Shown here: positions 1 through 12,900 of the stretch, piece by piece | Layout: every line of letters begins with the position of its first letter | Position numbering within the stretch: the stretch's first letter is position 1 | Origin: Sinonovacula constricta | Taxonomy: Eukaryota; Mollusca; Bivalvia; Cardiida; Solecurtidae | Direction of reading: 5' to 3' | Assembly: GCA_007844125.1 (NCBI GenBank) | Contig: CM017559.1 | Location: 32,411,863 to 32,475,862, forward strand | Length of the DNA: 64,000 bases | The notes under the pieces: generated by a model | Told to the model about the DNA's origin: nothing | Seen by the model: the letters and a program-made list of their open reading frames with translations, nothing else | The model's database searches: none | Position numbers and translations under genes: made by a program

Positions 1-790
1 TCAGTTAAATGGCGATATATCTATACATTTGTGAACATGTATTTCTAACTCGTAGAAAACAATGAAGGAAAAACAACATAAAAAGTATTTCATGTTTAAA
101 GTGTATATGTTTGACGGTTTTTAAGAAATGTACCTTAACTTTTAGCCTGCTATTCGCGTATTGACACTATTTGCGGTTCAGTCTCTGTTTGTAACTATAT
201 CAACCCTGAATGTAACATATATTTGTTGTCCTTGTTCTCTGCTACATCTGAATTAAGAATCTGTATTGCTAACATCGATACACGCGGTTTCTTTTGTTAA
301 ACAACACTTCGCCAAACAGCTGCGAATTCATATAAATGCCAGGCAGTTATTGTAATTGCAAGCTACACACTATTGTTGCAAACTGCAATGTTAAAAAACG
401 GAAAACTCAGGGGTTTTTTTCTCTGAAAAACGTCTCACAGAACAGCTGCGGTTCCATGTCTTTGCCAGATAGAACATCGTCACAATAAAAACTGCATTCC
501 ATAAGAGGCACTGCTCTCAAGAGCGGCGCCATTTAAAGATAAAAAACTCTAAGATTTAGCATGGCCTTTAAGACAATTTAGCAAGCTAAACGTTAACAAA
601 CACTACACTAAACCAACACAGTAAGAGGATCATAATGCTTCGAAATTAAATGTAGGGTTAATGCCCTAATAAAGTCTGTTCTCCTTTTGATATGAAAAGA
701 AGTTCTAATTATGACAATAGCTCCACTATCTTCTTTGAAAAGAAAAGACTCAAATTAGCAAAAAAAGACCGATATTTAGGCAGATATAGG
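1..790 (-). other. Region downstream of the stop codon: probable 3' UTR, then flank
   Basis: This stretch follows the TGA of the gene in its reading direction. I see no further open frame with TSR or PLAC cysteines. I did not find an AATAAA or ATTAAA signal on the minus strand, so the 3' end may use a variant signal or lie beyond the window. The 78-codon open frame on the plus strand at 692-928 is the antisense of exon 15. Confidence 0.4.
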
Positions 791-973
791 TCAATTACTT
801 GTGTTTTCTTCCGTTCCATTCTCCTCACACGGTGGACCTTGGCAGTTCCGGGAGGTGCGGGGCTTGGTCATGTGATCACATCCACCAGGTGGCGCCGGTT
901 TCCCATCAGCCATCCAGACACACTCTAACATCCGGGTCTTAAGTCCCTTCTGACCGCAGTCCTCGGCATAGCA
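791..973 (-). CDS. Exon 15: rest of TSR11 and C-terminus (residues 954-1013, stop TGA)
   Basis: The acceptor GATTCCAG precedes TGC at 973. It encodes CYAEDCGQKGLKTRMLECVW, MADGKPAPPGGC, SRNCQGPPC and the tail EENGTEENTSN, then TGA at 793-791. The pattern CVW..GKPAPPGGC is the common ending of final TSRs in this family. The tail has two possible N-glycosylation sequons (NGT, NTS). Many ADAMTS and ADAMTSL proteins end with a six-cysteine PLAC module; none follows here before the stop. A longer splice form that skips this stop cannot be excluded, as sequence to the left of the window is not visible. Confidence 0.9.
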   Translation of the reverse strand, partial: CYAEDCGQKGLKTRMLECVWMADGKPAPPGGCDHMTKPRTSRNCQGPPCEENGTEENTSN

Positions 974-3900
974 CTGGAATCGAATAAGTAAAAATACCGT
1001 AACAATTCGTATAAATGTGTTCACTTTTGTCGGCTATGGGAGCTGAAAGCCATGGGCTCCAATCCGGATCGCGACATACAAATGTCACTAAAATGATAGT
1101 GGTATAGCACCATTGCTAATGCTTATGCAAATTTATACAATGTATAGGGACTTCTCCATGACTGGTCGACCCGGTGTCAAGATAATGTTACTAGACGTAG
1201 TATCATGCCAGGTGTTCACGGCATGCTATTCATAGTGAAGGCAGCAGTATATCTGCTTCAAGAGGACACTGTCTCCGGATAGCTGAAAATTGTTGGTGTG
1301 ACCATAAACCCACAACATACACCCACACGTGCAGACGCACACTGACACACACGATCGATAATGTGGTTTAATAGCAGAAAAGCCTCATAAATATGTACGT
1401 TTTGAGGAATAAATGATAAAACAAAACTCTTCGAAATGAAAACGTGCTTCCTACTTGACATCATGTGATTTATTTAAAGAAAATGCCGAGAATCACTGCG
1501 TTAAAAGATATTATTTTACGTGCAAAAGAAATGTGAAGATTAAATAAGATGAAGACTGAAGACCTAGTGTGCCAGTGAGATTCTTCTATGTATCGGATAG
1601 AGTCTATATGGACGTTTCTACATAAAACAGAAGCCGAAACGAACGCAGCGAGTGCAGAATCTGTGTGAACAATCAAGTATACGTCCCCACTCGTCATTGC
1701 AAAGGTATTCCCTATCCAACCCACACTGCAGAGATGACTATTTTTAAACTAAGACAACCACGCGACCACTTATTATTAGGATCACATTCTAGTGTCATCC
1801 CGGTTATCCTCTTTGATGTCAATATCTATTTTTAGCGGTGATCACTGTCGCGATTTTTATACTTTTCAACAATATAGTTGGTGTTAAAAATCGTTTTTAT
1901 TTGGAATACATTATGAGTTTATGTAGAAATAATGCCCATACCCCTAAAGCAGTGGACTGATATTGTTGCATGTATTCCCTTTAAAAGTGGTATCCAGCAG
2001 TATGTCTTTATCAGATGCATGCAACAATATCTTACACCTCTTTCGGTGATTTAGGCTTACTATCATACTTCAGTCTAAGAAAGTCGATTTTGAACATTAC
2101 CTGAATTGTAAGACAAAACAAATCGTGGCATAGATGTATATCGCTTTCCAAATCTATAAATAAACACGACAGAGATTACAGCTAAAAATAGATATCAACG
2201 TCATACCTGATAACCCGGCTTATCATGGACCGTGACCCAGGCGCGTATCTGTGCCGTTTTTGAAGTTACGCACAATTACAAGAGAAATAACCTTTGTAGT
2301 AATACTTTTGATTATATTCGGTTCCTTTCTAATGAATAACAGGTAAAATGCGGACATGCACGGAAAAATATGAACAACTAAAGTCCTGACGTGTGTAAGT
2401 TTAATCATTTTAAAACCCTTTCAACTTTAATGATGTGGTAATAAGATTTTATATCATAGAAACTACGGAAATAAGATATTTCATTCCTAACCCGGTGTAG
2501 GCATCGACTTTCATAGTGTTTTTGGTACTTTCAGATTTTCGATTTTTCGAACGGAAGTTACGATCGTGCGTAAAGTGCGTAATGGCAGAAACGCGCCTGA
2601 CGTGACCTCAAAAAGTAAGAATTAACGTGGTTTTCTTTTTGTTTAAAAATGTATAATTTTGCATCGTGATTCGGAAAGATTTTTTTTTTACTTTCTACTT
2701 TCTACACATAGATATAGGGCACCAAAACAGCATTTCGCGGAATCATTTCATCTTTTCAGACAACAATATCTTCTTTGGGTTGCATGAGAGAAATATTGGT
2801 CAAAACAGTCGGATACCACCCTTGTCATTGGTCAAGTATAAACTTTTGCCCACTAATGCCGTCACGTCAAAGATGACATAATTTTGCATTTTTTATTTCA
2901 TTGAAAGGCACATTATGTTGTGATTTAAAGTTTGTTTATGTACTAACAATTTTGATTTAGAAAAACTTATGCTTGATCAGGTCCTGAAACATTTACTTCA
3001 TGGTTGTTTGCTGAACATATCAACCTGCTGGTTCTCGGTGTCGGATGTGACAAATTGAGCTTGACTGAGGCCTGATGACATAAGCAACGGTTGCAAAATC
3101 ACCCCGGGATCATCGGTCAACAATACTGGCTGTTTTTTTTTTATATAAAACAAAAATACGACCATGAGTTCTTTCAATTTAACAAAACAGAGGTGTTTTT
3201 TTCCCTAGTTAAAAAAACGATGACAATGCATACAGAAATTGCAAATTTCATTATACATGTATTAAAACTACGAGAATAAGTACTGTAACCTACATCTGAC
3301 CACTTGGATGTTCTCCACTCCTCCGTACAGTTCATGTTTACACAATCTCTGGCACTATCCGGCGGAAATCCGAGTTCCCGACAGTATTTCTCGTCGGTTA
3401 TGGAATCGTTAAATTCGTTCACACACTGGACGGTCCGACGTTGTATAGAGTATTGGTGTCGGACACAGCCTCCCGAGGAACACTGGTGAAATAAAGATTA
3501 TTTTGATATTAAAATCGTGATTTTTAAGTAAAACCAATTTCAGTTGAAATTCCTACCTTCTCGCAACCGAAATCTGCCTTCGTTTTCGTTTGCATTGTTA
3601 ACGACCCGTGACCGGCAACTGCATTCCGATATATGTTTACCTCTCGCATCCGAAATCTGCCTTCGTTGGCGCGTGCATTGATTACCAGACGTAACCGGAA
3701 ATTGCATCGGCTACATGTTTACCTCTCGCAACCGGACTCTAAGTTCGGCCATCAATCTCCTCACAGCGATTACGTCACGCGTTGCTACTTAAATCTCTGC
3801 CCCCAGCAAGGATCACGTAACGATAGAGTATCACGTGAAGTAAACATGGCGGCCTCCATAAACACGCCACGAAAAAAAGTGAGTCAAAATTGTTTTTTAT

Positions 3901-6900
3901 GTGACGAGAAAAAGACGGCATTTTAATGTATCTGATTACAAAGACGGCATTTTAATAAATACAATTTGTTGTTTAACGGGTGAGGAGAGACCTAATTTGT
4001 TAAATTACCTTACAAGCGAACGATTGGGAATTTGTATGTATAGTACGTTGTATTCTGTACAGTACGGTGAAATTTGACTTCCATAATTTCATATTTTTTC
4101 ATATTTTAAGTTACTTTTTATTTTTAATATGATAAAGTAATACTTTTATAGGAAAGATACTATATTTTGAGGAGATAAATCCAGAAAAACATAAAAAAAA
4201 AAAAAAAAAAAAACTATTCGCCTATATTTGGGCGAAAAACTTGCTGGTGGCAGTGATATAATGTACTGTCAAGGGAAGTAATCACTGCGGGGAGTTTGTT
4301 CGGCTGTATGTTTACTTTTCGCAACCGGAATCTGCATTCGGCTATACGTTTACTTCTCGCAATCGGAGTCAACATTCGGCTATATGTTAACTCTCAGCAA
4401 TCGGAAACTACATTCGGCTATATGCTTACTTCTAGCAATATTCGGCTAAACGTTTACTTCTCGCAATCGAAGTTTACATTCGGCTATATAATTACCTCTC
4501 ACAATCGGAATCTGGATTAGGCTATATGTTTACATCGCGCAATCGGAAACCACATTCGGCTATATACTTACTTCTAGCAATATTCGGCTTTATGTTTACT
4601 TCTCGCAATCGGAATTGTTTACGTCTCGCAATCGGAATCTACATTCGGCTATATGTTTACTTCTCGCAATCAGATTCTACGTTCGGCTGTATGTTTACTT
4701 TTTGCAATCGGAAGTGTTAACGTCTCGCAATCGGAATCTACATTCGGCTATATGCTTACTTCTCATAATCAAAATCTGCAATCGGCTATATATGTTTACT
4801 TCTCGCAATCGGAAACTGCATTCGGCAATGTTTACCTCCTGCAACCGGAGCCAGCATTCGGGTACTTGTATATGTTTACTTTTTGCAATCGATATCTGCA
4901 TTCGTCTATATGTTTACTTCTCGCAACCGACACCTACATTCTACTTTATGTTTACTTCTCGCAATCGGAATCTACATTCGGATATATGTTTACTTTTCGC
5001 AATCGGAATCTACATTCGGCTATATGATTATTTCTCGCAATATTCGGCTATATGTTAACTTCTCGCAATCGGAATTGTTTACGTCTCGCAATCAGAATAT
5101 GCATTCGGTCATATGTTTACTTCTGGCAATCGGAATCTGCATTCTGCTATGTTAACCTCCTGCAACAGGAAACTGCATTCGGATATGTTTACTTTTCGCA
5201 ATCGGTATCTGCATTCGGTTATATGTTTACTTTTCGCAACCGGACTCAGCATTTGGCTTTATGTTAACTTCTCGCAACCAGAATCTGCATTCGGCTATAC
5301 GTTTATCTCTCGCAACCGGAATCTACATTTGACTATATATTTACTTCTAGCAACCGGATTCACATTCGACTGTATGTTTACTTCTAGCAACCGGAATCTG
5401 CATTCGGCTATATGTTTACGCCTTGCAACCGGAATCTACATTCGACAATATGTTTACCTCTCTCAACCGGAATCTGCCTTCGTTTTCGTTCGAATTGTTA
5501 ACTACTCGTGACCGAAATCTGCATTTAACTTTATTACAACTTCTCGCAGAAGAAAAATGCAATTCTCGCAAAAGAAAAATGCAATTTGCAATGTGTACCT
5601 AAGAAAACTGGCTTGTTAAATTGCGGGTACTGTCTGTTCGTATGTTTGGCGTCAAAGCACAGGATCATTAACTGCTATTTTTTACGTTTTATTACAATTG
5701 ATGCAATATGGTGTTAAACCGTATGCTGTTGTTTATTATATATTCTAACTTAAAACGATATTTTATTTTATAATCTATGAGCCTTTTCTTTCAAATATTG
5801 TACGAGTACTCGGTTCTGTATGACAATTTATAGTGGCGATGTGACATAAAGAGTAAATCGCTTAAATAAGTTATGCATGAAGTCTTTCTTATTCATTTCA
5901 AAAAATAAAAATACGTCATTATTACAAAATAATAGAAAAATTTAGACGTACGGTTTAAAATTACTTATATATTGTGAATATGAGTTGGATGTGTAATAAT
6001 TGCAAATTATTGTACAACTTCCTCCGCTTCTTATTAGTCTCCTGCAACAAAACTTGACGTCAGTTTAACAAAAATGGCGGGCTCATAACATATTTACCTC
6101 GGACCAGTTTCCGGTGCGCCACGTGACGCAAGGGTCAATGTTACAGCTCTGGATTGCCAATGGCGGTACGTCTAGATGTTGAAAGCACTCAGATTTGGAC
6201 AACACTTCATAATAATCGTTAGTAATCACCTCACAACTAAAGTTTCTCGACTGGAGACCCCCACCACACGTCATACTACAGCGACTCCAGTCGCTTGAAC
6301 GTAAAACCAAGGGACGTAACTGCCGCTTTATTGGATCCATAAAACTATATGAACCGTTCATAAGATTGGCCTCATGAAGTCCACCACTGCGTATAAACTT
6401 ATCGCGAGTCACGGTGTCTTGTAGCACAGAAAAAGATGTGCTGAAGTGAATGGAAATGTTGGCTTCTAATCCACCTACAAAACAACTATAAACACCTTCG
6501 TCAGTTCCCGGTCGAGCGTTTCTTATGCGTAAAGCACCGGAACGGGCCATTCGCGCCCGCTTTGAGCGTCTGAATCGTAACCCGTTCTTGAACCAAGTAA
6601 TCTTCTGTCTATCTAGACCTACATGTGGACACTTTATAATTATATTTGTTTCCGGAAGGACGAACGCCTTCATTCCGACGACAAGTCTTATTTTCTTGAT
6701 TTTATTTAATTGATAGAATTCCAAATCCACTTTTTTGATCATTGGTTCTGGACAAGGGGTCATGTTGCATGTTTTCTCGGTTTCCGGTTTTAGTTCAAAG
6801 TCGCAATCGTTTATAGCAACAGTAACTAGGGTCTCATTGTGTTCCCGCTGGCAGGTTGGATGGCGAACCATTATACCTACACCACACGTAACAGAGCACT

Positions 6901-9900
6901 GTGGAAAGAAAAGAAGAAAATTATAAAAAGGGTGTTGTTGCACCACATTTTATCATTATTTGCCTACATATATGTGAATATTGTTAGAATAACACTCTGG
7001 CAAAACAATTTATTTCAATTCGAAAACTTGAATAATTTTCAATATTTACTGCGTTAGTAGTGAATACATCGTTACTGCCTCACGCCAATACAGCCGACCT
7101 AACAAAATTCAACTATTCCTAGCGCGACAAAAAGTAGTTCTACATATTTCTGTGATAATATTACAAACGAAAAGCAACGTCTCATAGCTTAACTCATATG
7201 GAAGAATCACCAAATGTTTTACTATGTCAGGCTTGTCTAATTTTTATTTCCGATTATTTATTTTGGAAAGTAGTTCCGCAAGTTGTAAAAGAGAAGAACG
7301 TGCCTGCACAAAGTGATCTCCGTCGATCGAAACATAGATTGTAACGCAAAAAAACTGTTGCAAACAAACTACCTTTTCGTACGGGTAAAACAAAAACAAA
7401 GTACTGGTGCGTCACAGATCAGCCTGAAAACCAGTACTTTTTGGTATTAGTATCTTTGTTTAATTAAAAGCCCCTTTCTTATATCTTTCAAGAAAACTTT
7501 TAAAAGTTCCACCATTTTACCTCAGACCAGTTACCAACGGTCCAGTGTGCGGGACACTTCTGTGTGTTACAGGGCGACTCTCTGTCCGGTACAGGTTGCG
7601 GGCACATGAAGTCGGGCAGAGTGAGGATATTTGGTCCTTGGGCGTACTCCCTGATACACTTGACGGTCCTGGACATGATCCCCAGTCCACAGGTCGTCGA
7701 GCAGCCCCCAAACTCGCCCAGCTCCCATCTAGAAGTATACATGTTTGTTACAGAGATATGAAATTGCGAGGACTTTTTTTCTATCATTAGTGAAAAAAGT
7801 GGTTTTAAATATTACCCAAAACAAATATGTTCATACTGGCGACGACCAGTTCATCATTCTGTTTTCAAATAGGTTGTATGTCTGGGTAGAAATACAGGCG
7901 ACGGCTCAGGTGGTGGAGCGTCGGCTTGCGGATCGGGAGGTCGTGGGTTCGAACCCCGGCCGGGTCTAACCAAAGACTTTAAAGTTGGTAGTAGTGGCTT
8001 CCCTCCTAACGCTCGCGGCTAAGTGGACAGCATTACGCCTGACTCGTCGGTGTCAGTATAATGGACCGGCCGGGTTCAGTCCCTGGGCACCTCATAAGTG
8101 CCCCTGTGCTATAATGATAGAAATGTCGCTGCGCAGTATCGGCAAAAATGCCGGCTAATCCCTTAATACAGGCGTGCCGCATGTTAGCTAGAATACCTTT
8201 CAGAAAGACGGTTATCACGCCGACCGGAACTCGAATCTACACGGTAATGGGTTTGGGAGTTACATGTACAAGTTGGCGACCCTAACCACACGGTGATGGG
8301 TTTGGGAGTTACATGTACAAGTTGGCGGCCCTAACCACACGGTGATGGGTTTGGGAGTTACATGTACAAGTTGGCGGCCCTAACCACACGGTGATGGGTT
8401 TGGGAGTTACATGTACAAGTTGGCGACCCTAACCACACGGTGATGGGTTTGGGAGTTACATGTACAAGTTGGCGGCCCTAACCACACGGTGATGGGTTTG
8501 GGAGTTACATGTACAAGTTTGCGGCCCTAACCACACGGTGATGGGTTTGGGAGTTACATGTACAAGTTGGCGACCCTAACCACACGGTGATGGGTTTGGG
8601 AGTTACATGTACAAGGTGGCGGCCCTAACCACACGGTGATGGGTTTGGGAGTTACATATACAAGTTGGCGACCCTAACCACACGGTGATGGGTTTGGGAG
8701 TTACATGTACAAGTTGGCGACCCTAACCACACGGTGATGGGTTTGGGAGTTACATGTGCAAGTTGGCGGCCCTAACCACACGGTGATGGGTTTGGGAGTT
8801 ACATATACAAGTTGGCGACCCTAACCACACGGTGATGGGTTTGGGAGTTACATGTGCAAGTTGGCGGCCCTAACCACACGGTGATGGGTTTTGGAGTTAC
8901 ATGTACAAGTCGGCGGCCCTAACCACACGGTGATGGGTTACATATTCAAGTTGGCGACCCTAACCACACGGTGATGGGTTTGGGAGTTACATGTACAAGT
9001 TGGCGACCCTAACCACACGGTGATGGGTTACATGTACAAGTTGGCGACCCTAACCACACGGTGATGGGTTTGGGAGTTACATGTACAAGTTGGCGACCCT
9101 AACCACACGGTGATGATTTTGGGAGTTACATATACAAGTTGGCGGCCCTAACCACACGGTGATGGGTTTGGGAGTTACATGTACAAGTTGGCGACCCTAA
9201 CCACACGGTGATGGGTTTGGGAGTTACATGTACAAGTTGGCGACCCTAACCACACGGTGATGGGTTTGGGAGTTACATGTACAAGTTGGCGACCCTAACC
9301 ACACGGTGATGGGTTTGGGAGTTACATATACAAGTTGGCGGCCCTAACCACACGGTGATGGGTTTGGGAGTTACATGTACAAGTTGGCGACCCTAACCAC
9401 ACGGTGATGGGTTTGGGAGTTACATGTACAAGTTGATGACCCTAACCACACGGTGATGGGTTTGGGAGTTACATGTACAAGTTGGCGACCCTAACCGCTG
9501 GTCTACGACTGCCCACACTCATGCCCCAACCCCGAAAAAAATGGCGATTTGCTTGACAACAAGCTGGGCAATTCTGTTGTTGTGCCTCAGACTGAAACTT
9601 AAAGTTGTATAACCTCAATTCAAATTCCAGGAGCAAGGGGGCCGGCTATTTCTTGCTACTATTAATACCCCCCCCCCCCTCCAAAAAAACAACACACACA
9701 CACACACACACAAACACAACAACAACATATGTCTACATTATATCATAGACTGACCGTTGAGGACATGGTTTATCGTTACAGATCCACCTCTCTGTCTGTA
9801 CATGAGGAGCCTCCACGCAGAAGTCATCCGTCACAACCTCCTTCGTCTCCTTGTGGACACAATTAAGGATCGTCTCCTGGATACCTGGGGGTAGTAACAG

Positions 9901-12900
9901 AGATGACTAGCAAACATTACAGATCCTCGATCTATGCTGTTTGTCTGATCATTTTGTCATTCGCCCTAGTGTTGGGCCCGTATTCACCAACCATTCTTAA
10001 ATCTAAGTCATGACTTAAGCCCAAGTCATAATTTTCTTACCAACAGAAATAAGATTAATTATGAAGTTTCAAAGTGATTTTAAGCTGAAAGTAGCAAAAG
10101 TTAAAGTGTAATGCAAAAATACAGACATGTAGCTAAATACATTATGAAGATATTGTGGTTTTAAATCCATGACTTGAGGAGTTATTACTGAAGAATGTTT
10201 GGTAAATACGGGCCTAAGAGGTAAGCGATACCGATTTAGCAAATAACGGTTATTTTGATCAGTCATCTCCCAGCGTGATCAGGATATACACCATTTGCAT
10301 AAGCCTGATCAATGCGCTCTAACCAGTCGAAGAAGTTAGCGATGACTTGCAGGCAAATACTGCTGATCTTGGTGAACAGACATATTTATATATGGCGATA
10401 TTTGAGTCTACACTATTTGTATAAGCTTCGTCATTTAGCAAAAAAGCAGATTAAAAAGGTAGTGACAAAAACACAGTTTTGTACCAGTCATTACTTGTAG
10501 AAATATATTTTTACTAAGGTTTTGTCCAAGCTTAAGTTTTGATTAATATATTAACTTATAGTATTTTTTTAGTTTTAGCACTTCACTTAAAAATGGTGCA
10601 TAAGAATAGGAATTGTAAAAGTGAATAACTGAACAACGTTTTCTGATATGACTGAGTGACGTTTTCTGCTATGACTGAGTGACGTTTTCTGATATGATTA
10701 AGTGACGTTTTCTGATATGACCGAGCGACGTTTTCTGATATGACTGAGTGACGTTTTCTGATATGACCGAGCGGCGTTTTCTGATATGACCGAGCGACGT
10801 TTTCTGACATGATGATATGATTGAGCGATGTTTTCTGATATGACTGAACAACGTTTTTTTATATGACTGAGTGACGTTTTCTGATATGACTGAGTGACGT
10901 TTTCTGATATGATTGAGTGGCGATTCTGATATGACTGAGTGACGTTTTCTGATATGATTGAGTGAAGTTTTCTGATATGACTGAGTGATATTTTCTGATA
11001 TAATTAAGTGACGTTTTCTGAGATATTTGAGTGCGTTATCTGATATGACCGAGCGACGTTTTCTGATATGACAAAGCGACGTTTTCTGCTATGACTGAAC
11101 AACGTTTTCTGATATGACTGAGTGACGTTTTCTGATATGACCGAGCGGCGTTTTCTGATATGACCGAGCGACGTTTTCAGATATGACCGAGCGACGTTTT
11201 CTGATATGATGGTATGATTAAGCGATGTTTTCTGATATGACTGAACAACGTTTTCTGATATGACTGAGTGACGTTTTCTGATATGACTGAGTGACGTTTT
11301 CTGATATGATTGAGTGGCGATTCTGATATGACTGAGTGACGTTTTCTGATATGATTGAGTGAAGTTTTCTGATATGACTGAGTGATGTTTTCTGATATGA
11401 CTGAGTGATGTTTTCTGATATAATTGAGTGAAGTTTTCTGATATGACTGAGTGACGTTTTCTGAGATATTTGAGTGCGTTTTCTGATATGACCGAGCGGC
11501 GTTTTCTGATATGACCGAGCGACGTTTTCTGACATGATGATATGATTGAGCGATGTTTTCTGATATGACTGAACAACTTTTTTTTATATGACTGAGTGAC
11601 GTTTTCTGATATGACTGAGTGACGTTTTCTGATATGATTGAGTGGCGATTCTGATATGACTGAGTGACGTTTTCTGATATGATTGAGTGAAGTTTTCTGA
11701 TATGACTGAGTGATATTTTCTGATATAATTAAGTGACGTTTTCTGAGATATTTGAGTGCGTTATCTGATATGACCGAGCGACGTTTTCTGATATGACAAA
11801 GCGACGTTTTCTGCTATGACTGAACAACGTTTTCTGATATGACTGAGTGACGTTTTCTGATATGACCGAGCGGCGTTTTCTGATATGACCGAGCGACGTT
11901 TTCTGATATGACCGAGCGACGTTTTCTGATATGATGGTATGATTAAGCGATGTTTTCTGATATGACTGAACAACGTTTTCTGATATGACTGAGTGACGTT
12001 TTCTGATATGACTGAGTGACGTTTTCTGATATGATTGAGTGGCGATTCTGATATGACTGAGTGACGTTTTCTGATATGATTGAGTGAAGTTTTCTGATAT
12101 GACTGAGTGATGTTTTCTGATATGACTGAGTGATGTTTTCTGATATAATTGAGTGAAGTTTTCTGATATGACTGAGTGACGTTTTCTGATATGATTGAGT
12201 GAAGTTTTCTGATATGACTAAGCGACGTTTTCTGATATGACTGAACAACGTTTTCTGATATGACCGAGCCACGATTTCTGATATGACCGAGCAACGTTTT
12301 CTGATATGACTGAACAGCGTTTTCAGATATGACTGAGTGACGTTTTGTGATATGACGAGTGATGTTTTCTGATATGACTGAGTGACATTTTCTGATATGA
12401 CTGAGCGACGCTTTTTGATATGACTGAGTGACGTTTTCTGATATGATTGAGCGACGTTTTCTGAGATGACTGAATGACGTTTTATGACTGAGTGACGTTT
12501 TCTGATATGACTAATTGACGTTTTCTGATATGACTAATTGACGTTTTCTGATATGACTGAGCGACGTTTTCTGACATGACCGAGCGGCGTTTTCTGATAT
12601 GACCGAGCGACGTTTTCTGATATGATGGTATGATTGAGCGATGTTTTCTGATATGACTGAACAACGTTTTCTGATATGACTAAGTGACGTTTTCTGATAT
12701 GACTGAGTGACGTTTTCTGATATGATTGAGTGATGTTTTCTGATATGACTGAGTGACGTTTTCTGATATGACTGAGTGACGTTTTCTGATATGACCGAGC
12801 GACGTTTTCTGACATGATGATATGATTGAGCGATGTTTTCTGATATGACTGAACAACGTTTTTTTATATGACTGAGTGACGTTTTCTGATATGACTGAGT

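Noticed and set aside
4296..5511. Plus-strand overlapping frames rich in SRNRNLHSAI
   Set aside because: They follow the 38-bp minisatellite, which shifts frame every unit; several frames are open at once over the same DNA.
6525..6926. Plus-strand frames opposite exon 13, and likewise opposite exons 6, 9, 12 and 14
   Set aside because: They are antisense shadows of well-supported coding exons.
7896..7970. tRNA gene
   Set aside because: A and B boxes are present but the sequence continues into a conserved SINE body seen in four copies, and no acceptor stem pairs.
8239..9496. CRISPR array
   Set aside because: The units are contiguous with no variable spacers, in a eukaryotic intron.
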